Assembly (NCBI GenBank): GCA_007120815.1
Contig: SKMY01000065.1
Span: 1-12,064, forward strand
Direction of reading: 5' to 3'
Origin: Syntrophomonadaceae bacterium
GTDB taxonomy: Bacteria > Bacillota_D > Dethiobacteria > DTU022 > UBA8154
Length of the DNA: 12,064 bases
This document shows positions 5,755 to 10,930 of the stretch, piece after piece. The translations under genes and the position numbers were made by a program. Below the pieces are notes generated by a model that saw nothing but the letters and a program-made list of their open reading frames with translations, had not been told where the DNA came from and did no database searches. The stretch's first letter is position 1. Each line of letters begins with the position of its first letter.

Positions 5755-7338
5755 ATGACGCTAACCCGATTGAACGCATCGGCTGCCACACTGACCAAAA
5801 ATCGCACGGAAGGATCCGTAAGTCCCTTTAGCGGGATGTGTGTGACCTGTGTAGACGGTTGTGTGGGGATGTGCGAAATAGGAAAATCCGCTTACCGGGG
5901 CCATGAAACCCTTTATCCTCAACCTTTTGGCATCATTACCACGGCATCAGAAAAAAAATATCCCGTGGACTATTCTCATTTTTCCATCATGGGCACCGCC
6001 GTTGGTGCCGTAGGCATTGAACCCGACAGCGACAAGGCCATATTTCCTAACGTAAAACTGGAAACCCGGATAGGCGGGGGGGAAGGGGTTAAACTCAAAA
6101 TGCCCTTCGTCATACCGGGAATCGGCTCCACCGATGTCGCCAAAAACAACTGGGAAGGGTTGGCTGTCGGAGCGGCCCTTACCGGAACGATATTAACCAT
6201 TGGGGAAAACGTCTGCGGCATGGATGAAGAGACGGTCATGAAGGACGGCTGTGTGGTCAGCACCGTGGACCTGGACCGACGGGTGAAGCTCTTCCAGGAC
6301 TGGCAGCGCGACGGCTACGGGGCCATCGTGGTCCAGGCCAATGTAGAAGACAGCCGGTTGGGGGTCCAGGAATACGCCATCAAGCAGCTGGGGGTTGAAG
6401 TGGTCGAACTGAAGTGGGGGCAAGGGGCAAAAGATATAGGCGGTGAAGTGAAGATTAAAAACCTGGAAAAAGCCCGGATGCTGAAAAAGCGGGGTTATGT
6501 GGTGCTGCCCGACCCGGAAAATCCCAAGGTTGCCGAAGCTTTCAACCGGGGAGCTTTTACCGAGTTTGAGCGGCACTCACGGGTCGGCATGGTTGAGCTG
6601 GAATCCTTTTTGGAAAGGGTAGACGAGCTCAGGCGGGCCGGGGCCAGGTATGTTTTCCTTAAAACCGGGGCTTATCGACCGGTCGACTTAGCCCGGGCCG
6701 TTAAGTTTGCCTCCCTGGCCAAGATCGACCTGTTAACGGTGGATGGAGCCGGAGGCGGAACGGGAATGAGCCCCTGGCGCATGATGAACGAATGGGGTGT
6801 GCCCGCTGTGGAGCTTCACTCCATGCTCTACGACTACTGCAGCCGGCTGGCACAAAAAGGCGAATTTGTACCCGATGTGGCCCTGGCCGGGGGATTCACC
6901 TTCGAAGACCAGATTTTCAAAGGGCTGGCCATCGGTGCGCCCTACGTCAAACTGATCGGTATGGCCCGGGGTCCCATCGCCGCTGCCATGGTAGGAAAAA
7001 CCATTGGAAAGCGAATTAATGACCAAAAACTCCCGGTTTACGTGGAGCGCTTCGGTCGGGACGTGGAAGAAATATTCGTTACCGCCTCAGACCTGCGGGC
7101 CGAACTGGGCGAGGACACCTTTAAAGATGTTCCCCCCGGTGCCCTGGGGCTCTACACCTATTACGAACGCTTGGCCCAGGGTCTGCAGCAGCTCATGTGC
7201 GGCAGCCGGAAGTTTGCCCTGGAGTATATTTCCAGAAACGACATCGCCTCCCTTACCCGGGAAGCGGCTGAAATCAGCAAGATCCCTTATGTCATGGAAC
7301 TTGACCGGGATGAAGTAGAAGAAATCTTAAACCTTTAA
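5755..7338 (+). CDS. FMN-binding glutamate-synthase-domain protein (GltB2-like, divergent)
   Basis: 527 residues matching the FMN/2-oxoglutarate synthase domain of glutamate synthase, without the class II glutaminase or GXGXG domains. Visible motifs are VELKWGQGAKDIGGEVKI (217-234), VDGAGGGTGMSP (329-340), ALAGGFTFEDQIFKGLAIGA (376-395) and VKLIGMARG (398-406), which fit the FMN-binding TIM barrel. The CX5CX4C motif for the [3Fe-4S] cluster, normally just after this point, is absent; the stretch is AAAMVGKTIGKRIND. Instead, Cys29, Cys32, Cys36 and Cys40 form an N-terminal CxxCxxxCxxxC motif that may hold a [4Fe-4S] cluster. The start is ATG 5755, 9 bases after AAGGGAG. Last gene of the operon, 60 bases after the NuoG-like gene. 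A glutamate-synthase-like or other amino/imino oxidoreductase reaction fed by the NuoEFG-like subunits is inferred; the substrate is unproven. Confidence 0.87.
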   Translation: MTLTRLNASAATLTKNRTEGSVSPFSGMCVTCVDGCVGMCEIGKSAYRGHETLYPQPFGIITTASEKKYPVDYSHFSIMGTAVGAVGIEPDSDKAIFPNVKLETRIGGGEGVKLKMPFVIPGIGSTDVAKNNWEGLAVGAALTGTILTIGENVCGMDEETVMKDGCVVSTVDLDRRVKLFQDWQRDGYGAIVVQANVEDSRLGVQEYAIKQLGVEVVELKWGQGAKDIGGEVKIKNLEKARMLKKRGYVVLPDPENPKVAEAFNRGAFTEFERHSRVGMVELESFLERVDELRRAGARYVFLKTGAYRPVDLARAVKFASLAKIDLLTVDGAGGGTGMSPWRMMNEWGVPAVELHSMLYDYCSRLAQKGEFVPDVALAGGFTFEDQIFKGLAIGAPYVKLIGMARGPIAAAMVGKTIGKRINDQKLPVYVERFGRDVEEIFVTASDLRAELGEDTFKDVPPGALGLYTYYERLAQGLQQLMCGSRKFALEYISRNDIASLTREAAEISKIPYVMELDRDEVEEILNL

Positions 7339-7342
7339 AAAG

Positions 7343-7424
7343 AACCAGGGGGACGGTTCTTGTGGTTCAGGCGATCCCCATAGAAACAAGGGCAGGGCGA
7401 TCCACAAGAACCGTCCCCCTGGTT
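7343..7424. repeat. Large inverted repeat with GAACCGTCCCC core
   Basis: Two perfect 23-base arms, 7343-7365 and 7402-7424, are exact reverse complements and enclose a 36-base spacer. The arms contain the AAGAACCGTCCCCCTGG core that recurs in this window. The left arm starts 4 bases after the stop codon of the glutamate-synthase-like gene, so the transcript could fold into a long 3' stem. No T tract follows, so it is not a standard terminator, though it could stabilise the mRNA end. Confidence 0.85.
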
Positions 7425-7459
7425 TCTCCAGAACCGTCCCCCTGGTTTCTCCCTGGTTT
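7407..7459. repeat. Tandem 23-base direct repeat
   Basis: The 23-base unit beginning AGAACCGTCCCCCTGG occurs twice exactly and back to back (7407-7429 and 7430-7452). A partial third copy follows (CTGGTTT, 7453-7459). The first copy overlaps the right arm of the inverted repeat. Confidence 0.9.
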
Positions 7460-7492
7460 AAGGTTTGCTCGTGGTTTGTCCTGATACCTGAT

Positions 7493-7522
7493 ACGGGAGG
7501 GTTTGAAGGGCCCTTCCGTTTT
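7493..7522 (+). terminator. Weak intrinsic terminator candidate
   Basis: ACGGGAGGG (7493-7501) can pair with CCCTTCCGT (7511-7519), with one G-T wobble and a 9-base loop. A run of four T (7519-7522) follows. The short T tract makes it weak, but it is the only terminator-like structure after the operon. Confidence 0.45.
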
Positions 7523-7723
7523 GATGTACAAAAACAATATTGCCCCAAAAGACGCATTTTTTTTGAAAGGAATTGCCTGTTCAACCCTGATTATTTAAAA
7601 GAAACCTTTTTTTCTGCCGGCTTATTCTGGTTATATATGACCGCCGATCTTTCCCCGTGCATTGTCAGCCAAAAGATGGTAGAATGTGTATGGAGAAATC
7701 TTTCAGAAAGAGGTTGAAGGGTT

Positions 7724-8986
7724 ATGCGCTGTGAGATTATCGGTGTAGGCACTGAGCTGCTGATGGGTCAAACCACCAACACCAATGCCCGGGATATCGC
7801 CCGGGAGCTATCTACCATAGGGATAGGCGTGTATTACCAGACTGTGGTGGGCGATAATGAAAAACGCCTGGAAGAAGTATTCAAGCAAGCTTTAGAGCGC
7901 ACAGACCTGGTGATATTAACCGGGGGGCTGGGTCCCACAGAAGATGATTTAACCCGGGAAACGGTAGCCAGGGTTTTGGGTCTGCCTCTGGAAAAAAATC
8001 AGGAATGGGAAAAGCACATGGAAGATTTCTTTAAAAGACTGCATCGACCCATGTCCGAGGTAAACCGCAGGCAGGCCATGGTCCCCAGGGGCGGGGAGCT
8101 TCTGCCAAACGACCGGGGTACCGCGCCGGGAATTTTCCTGGAAAATGAGGGCAAGGTTATTGTGCTGCTTCCCGGGCCTCCCAGAGAACTGATTCCTATG
8201 TTACAGAGCCAGGTAATGCCGCGCCTTAAAGCCCGGCTCCAGGCAGCCGGGAGCCTGGCCGTGTTAAAATCAAAAGTGCTGCGTGTTATTGGAATGGGAG
8301 AATCAGCCCTGGTTAGCCAGATTAAAGACATCTTATCCCGGCAAACCAACCCCACTATAGCGCCCCTGGCCAAGGGAGCGGAAGTCCACCTGCGCATCAC
8401 AGCCCTCGCTCCTTCAACCCAAGAAGCGGATACGCTTATCGAACGGACGGCCGGTGAAGTCAAGGCTGTTTTAGGGGACAGCATTTATGGCGAGGATGAT
8501 GAAAACCTGGAGGCGGCAGTGGCGAAAAAGCTATGGGTAAAAGAAAAAACCCTGGCCCTGGCCGAGTCCTGTTCCGGCGGTTTTTTAAGCCACCGCCTGA
8601 CCAATATCCCCGGTAGTTCCCGCTATTTTAGTGGTGGGCTGGTGACATACAGCAATGAAGCGAAAATTAACATCCTGGGCGTGGATGCCGATTTGATAGA
8701 GAGATATGGCGCGGTTAGTGAGCAAGTGGCAGTTGCAATGGCCCGCCGGGCTCGGCGGGTATGTAAGTCAGACATCGGGATAAGCATAACGGGTGTTGCC
8801 GGCCCCGGGGGCGGGTCACCGGAAAAACCCGTCGGGTTGACTTATATCGCCCTGGAAGCAGAAGCAGGGTTATTTTGCCGGCGCTATGAATTTTGGGGGA
8901 GTCGATTTGAAATCAAAGAAAGAGCATCACAAACCGCTTTGTTTCTCCTCTGGCTGGTTCTTTTGGATAAGCTAAAATTGCAATAA
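7724..8986 (+). CDS. cinA: CinA-family protein: MoaB-like domain plus nicotinamide-nucleotide amidase
   Basis: 420 residues, normal for full-length CinA. The N-terminal MoaB/MogA-like domain (about 1-170) shows GVGTELLMGQTTNTNA (7-22), ILTGGLGPTEDDLTRE (64-79) and LLPGPPREL (148-156); in studied CinA proteins it has ADP-ribose pyrophosphatase activity. The C-terminal PncC domain (about 262-420) shows AESCSGGFLSHRLTNIPGSS (280-299), GGLVTYSNEAK (304-314) and ITGVAGPGGG (355-364); it deamidates nicotinamide mononucleotide to nicotinate mononucleotide in pyridine nucleotide salvage. The start is ATG 7724, with AAAGAGG (7707-7713) 10 bases upstream. It appears to be a single-gene unit bracketed by repeats and looks like a housekeeping gene. 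A link to the NAD-dependent operon upstream is possible but not shown. Confidence 0.96.
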   Translation: MRCEIIGVGTELLMGQTTNTNARDIARELSTIGIGVYYQTVVGDNEKRLEEVFKQALERTDLVILTGGLGPTEDDLTRETVARVLGLPLEKNQEWEKHMEDFFKRLHRPMSEVNRRQAMVPRGGELLPNDRGTAPGIFLENEGKVIVLLPGPPRELIPMLQSQVMPRLKARLQAAGSLAVLKSKVLRVIGMGESALVSQIKDILSRQTNPTIAPLAKGAEVHLRITALAPSTQEADTLIERTAGEVKAVLGDSIYGEDDENLEAAVAKKLWVKEKTLALAESCSGGFLSHRLTNIPGSSRYFSGGLVTYSNEAKINILGVDADLIERYGAVSEQVAVAMARRARRVCKSDIGISITGVAGPGGGSPEKPVGLTYIALEAEAGLFCRRYEFWGSRFEIKERASQTALFLLWLVLLDKLKLQ

Positions 8987-9002
8987 TCTCAGAGCGTTTT
9001 GT

Positions 9003-9038
9003 AAGCAAAACTCCGGGGACAGAACGGTCCCCCTGCTT
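9003..9038. repeat. Degenerate GAACCGTCCCC-family hairpin after cinA
   Basis: GGGGAC (9015-9020) pairs with GTCCCC (9027-9032), and an outer AAGCA (9003-9007) pairs with TGCTT (9034-9038). The right half, AGAACGGTCCCCCTGCTTT, differs from the 7407 repeat unit at only two positions over 19 bases. It lies 16 bases after the cinA stop. It lacks a T tract directly after the stem. Confidence 0.65.
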
Positions 9039-9156
9039 TGCGGTGTGAACGGAACAAAAAAAGGGCTGTACAGTTACAATCAGGCGATATTTTCTTGAAC
9101 TTCAGCCAAAGCGGTCCCGGTGACCCTGCTAGAAGTGGACTTGGAGGGAGCGAATT

Positions 9157-9999
9157 GTGGATTCCAACAACATAAAGAAAGGGCCCATCTGTGATGGGCA
9201 CGTCCATTTTTTTCCCGAAACACTTTACTACGCTATTTGCGACTGGTTCACCCGGGTGGGTTGGAAGCTCCCCTACCGCTGGCCACCGGAGAAAAAGAAA
9301 CAATACTTGATGGACACCGGGGTTAACAGGGCGTTTCTCCTTGTCTATGCTCACAAACCGGATATGTCCATGGCAGTCAACCAGTGGGTGCGGGATTTTA
9401 CTGCGGCCGATGATTTTTTTTTCCCCTTTGGCTGTGTGCATCCCGGTGATACCGACCTGAAAAATGTAATGCGTACGTCATTGGATGAATGGGGGTTCCA
9501 CGGGTTTAAATTGCAGCTTTTGGTTACCGGGCTACGCGCCGACGATGAACGGTTGTACCCCATTTATGAGGCCGTCCTGGAGAGGCAAAAGTCTGTGATT
9601 ATCCACGCCACCACTTTTCCCATAGCTCAGGACAACCTGAACGTCAAATATGTCGTCCGCCTTCTCCACCGCTATCCCCAGTTAAAACTCATCATTCCTC
9701 ACATGGGTCTGTACGATACGGGTGTTTACGCTGACCTGTTAAAGGAGTATCCCGGTTTGTACCTGGACACGGCGTTTTTATTTGGCAACAAAAAATTCCC
9801 TGCCCCCATGGACACGGTAAAGGCGATGCTTCTTCGCTTCCAGGATCGAGTTATTTACGGGAGTGATTATCCCATACTGGAATATAGCCCGAAAGAAAGC
9901 TTGCAGTCCTTTTTTAACCTGAACCTCGACAGGGAGACTGAAAGAAAGATCCTCTGGGAAAACGCCCATGTTTTTTTGGGCGCATCCCCAAATAAGTAG
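9157..9999 (+). CDS. Amidohydrolase-2 family metal-dependent hydrolase
   Basis: 280 residues of the amidohydrolase-2 (PF04909-type) TIM-barrel family, cytoplasmic with no signal peptide. Metal and active-site motifs appear in order: DGHVHFFP (His15, His17), GFKLQ (Lys118), IIHATT (His150), IIPHMG (His182) and IYGSDYPI (Asp237). The C-terminus ends with the family-like ILWENAHVFLG (265-275). Members include decarboxylases and hydrolases of lactones or amides; nothing here fixes the substrate. The start is GTG 9157, 8 bases after GGAGGG (9143-9148). It stands alone, convergent with the carbonic anhydrase gene. No clear promoter was found in the 170 bases upstream. Confidence 0.88.
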   Translation: MDSNNIKKGPICDGHVHFFPETLYYAICDWFTRVGWKLPYRWPPEKKKQYLMDTGVNRAFLLVYAHKPDMSMAVNQWVRDFTAADDFFFPFGCVHPGDTDLKNVMRTSLDEWGFHGFKLQLLVTGLRADDERLYPIYEAVLERQKSVIIHATTFPIAQDNLNVKYVVRLLHRYPQLKLIIPHMGLYDTGVYADLLKEYPGLYLDTAFLFGNKKFPAPMDTVKAMLLRFQDRVIYGSDYPILEYSPKESLQSFFNLNLDRETERKILWENAHVFLGASPNK

Positions 10000-10037
10000 G
10001 GACAATCTCTTTAATGTGTGTCTTCATTCCCTGGATA

Positions 10038-10070
10038 AAGGAAGCAAGAGAACCGTCCCCATGCTTCCTT
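10038..10070. terminator. Hairpin between convergent genes with the repeat core in its loop
   Basis: AAGGAAGCA (10038-10046) and TGCTTCCTT (10062-10070) form a perfect 9-base-pair stem. The 15-base loop contains GAACCGTCCCC. It lies 38 bases past the amidohydrolase stop and overlaps the stop codon of the minus-strand gene at 10069-10071. There is no T tract on either side, so bidirectional termination is only a possibility. Confidence 0.5.
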
Positions 10071-10632
10071 ACATGTCCGATTTGTCTTCCGGTTCTTTCG
10101 CTTCTTCTTCAACAACCCCAATCCCCTCATCCAGGTAGTCCTGCACCAGGTGGCTGTAGACCACAACGCCCTGCTGCGTGAACCATAAGGAATCTCCCGA
10201 GAGCTCTTTTTTTGCCTTGGCGGGAATGCCAGCGGCCAGGTGGCGGGGGGGTATCTCACTTTTACTGCTGACCACGCTGCCGGCGGCGACAACCGCTTCT
10301 TCTCCAACGGTGGCATAGTCTAAAACCACCGAGTTGATTCCCACTACCGCCCCGCGCTTGATCACGCAGTTATGCAAAACAACGCCATGGCCGATAATCA
10401 CATTTTCTTCAATTAATGTTTGACCCTGGGGCTGCACATGGATGACCACATTATCCTGGACACTGGCCCCTGCTTTCACCACGATGGAACCCAGGTCGCC
10501 TCGAAGAACCGCCCCGTACCAAATGTTTGCACCGGATTCCACGGTAACATCACCGATCAGCACGGCTGTTGGCGCAACGAAAGCACCGCTGTCCACCACA
10601 GGCTTTTTTCCTTTCAATATGACTTGTTTCAT
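10069..10632 (-). CDS. Gamma-class carbonic anhydrase-like hexapeptide-repeat protein
   Basis: 187 residues forming a left-handed beta-helix of the gamma-carbonic anhydrase/YrdA/PaaY family. Hexapeptide turns run from about residue 12 to 140 (VAPTAVLIGDVTVESGANIW and onward). The three zinc ligands are His65 (NVVIHV), His82 and His87 (IIGHGVVLHNC). Arg44 and Asp46 (VLRGD) and Gln59-Asp60 match conserved positions around the active site. The protein may hydrate CO2 or act as an acyltransferase-like relative; activity varies in this family. The ATG at 10632 fits where homologues begin (MKQVILKGKKP) but has no direct Shine-Dalgarno. In-frame TTG codons at 10653 and 10677 are alternatives that add 7 or 15 residues. 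A charged tail (EEEAKEPEDKSD) ends the protein. Transcription diverges from the GltD-like gene. Confidence 0.9.
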   Translation of the reverse strand: MKQVILKGKKPVVDSGAFVAPTAVLIGDVTVESGANIWYGAVLRGDLGSIVVKAGASVQDNVVIHVQPQGQTLIEENVIIGHGVVLHNCVIKRGAVVGINSVVLDYATVGEEAVVAAGSVVSSKSEIPPRHLAAGIPAKAKKELSGDSLWFTQQGVVVYSHLVQDYLDEGIGVVEEEAKEPEDKSDM

Positions 10633-10658
10633 TGTGTTCGGCCATTGCTGCAAAACAT
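10629..10658 (-). CDS. Putative 9-codon leader ORF coupled to the carbonic anhydrase gene
   Basis: On the minus strand a strong AGGAGG (10671-10666) lies 7 bases before an ATG at 10658. That ATG opens a frame encoding MFCSNGRTQ and ends in TGA. The TGA overlaps the ATG of the carbonic anhydrase gene as ATGA. This arrangement is typical of translational coupling and would explain why the downstream ATG has no binding site of its own. It could instead be a coincidence if translation starts at TTG 10653, 12 bases from the same site. Confidence 0.45.
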   Translation of the reverse strand: MFCSNGRTQ

Positions 10659-10709
10659 GGCCGGACCTCCTCTCCAAAAAATTGCTTGTTGCCCATTGAG
10701 CCGTTTCAT

Positions 10710-10715
10710 ATTATA
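10710..10715 (-). promoter_or_regulatory. Likely -10 element of the carbonic anhydrase gene
   Basis: On the minus strand a perfect TATAAT occupies 10715 to 10710, about 57 bases before the leader ATG. No good -35 hexamer lies at the expected distance, which suggests an activated or weak promoter. Confidence 0.5.
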
Positions 10716-10735
10716 CTTTTTCTGCATACCTATTC

Positions 10736-10750
10736 TGTCCTTATCGGACA
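10736..10750. promoter_or_regulatory. Inverted repeat between divergent promoters
   Basis: TGTCC-TTATC-GGACA is a 5-base inverted repeat with a 5-base spacer. It sits at the -35 region of the leftward promoter and 7 bases upstream of the rightward -35. The position suits a regulator controlling both directions. I do not recognise the motif. Confidence 0.35.
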
Positions 10751-10757
10751 AACTCCT

Positions 10758-10787
10758 TTGACAAGAAAAAATTGCTTCCGAAATAAT
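10758..10787 (+). promoter_or_regulatory. Sigma-A promoter of the GltD-like gene
   Basis: TTGACA (10758-10763) is separated by 18 bases from AATAAT (10782-10787), a five-of-six match to TATAAT. Transcription would start near 10793. Confidence 0.7.
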
Positions 10788-10792
10788 CGATC

Positions 10793-10930
10793 CGTTACAT
10801 CTTGTGAAGAAAAAAACACCCTCCAGGCAGGAAAAATCGCCTGGAAGAAGAATAGATATAAGTTGGTATCATTTTTTAAAACCGGCAGCGGAAGAATGCT
10901 TAAATAATTATACATGAAGGAGTGAACGTA
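10793..10930 (+). promoter_or_regulatory. Long 5' leader with hairpin before the GltD-like gene
   Basis: About 138 bases separate the expected transcription start from the ATG. TCCAGGC (10822-10828) and GCCTGGA (10839-10845) form a perfect 7-base-pair stem with a 10-base loop, and a T-rich run follows at about 10871-10877. AAGGAG (10917-10922) is the ribosome binding site. No known riboswitch class was recognised. The T run lies too far from the stem for a simple attenuator. Confidence 0.4.

Larger units (their letters stand above)
7339..7723. other. Intergenic region with repeats between the operon and cinA
   Basis: This 385-base gap holds the inverted and tandem GAACCGTCCCC repeats (7343-7459) and a weak terminator-like hairpin (7493-7522). 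After that comes an AT-rich stretch containing an eight-T run near 7557, in which I recognise no gene. TAGAAT at 7680-7685 could be a -10 element for cinA, but no matching -35 is seen. Confidence 0.6.

Noticed and set aside
7343..7459. CRISPR array
   Set aside because: The repeats are directly tandem or inverted, without regularly sized unique spacers.
7327..7584. 85-codon minus-strand frame across the repeat region
   Set aside because: It is built largely from the GAACCGTCCCC repeats, overlaps the end of the GltB-like gene and has no family features.
7999..8484. 161-codon minus-strand frame inside cinA
   Set aside because: A shadow of cinA, whose motifs are intact throughout this stretch.
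8989..9441. 150-codon minus-strand frame
   Set aside because: Most of it is antisense to the well-supported amidohydrolase gene and the rest covers the repeat hairpin. No recognisable domain.
10420..10907. Overlapping plus-strand frames in and beyond the carbonic anhydrase gene
   Set aside because: They are antisense to conserved zinc-site residues, or occupy the divergent promoter region, and show no protein family features.
10730..10915. 61-codon minus-strand frame upstream of the carbonic anhydrase gene
   Set aside because: It covers the leader and promoter of the GltD-like gene and has a hydrophobic, low-complexity composition from AT-rich DNA. No support beyond being open.
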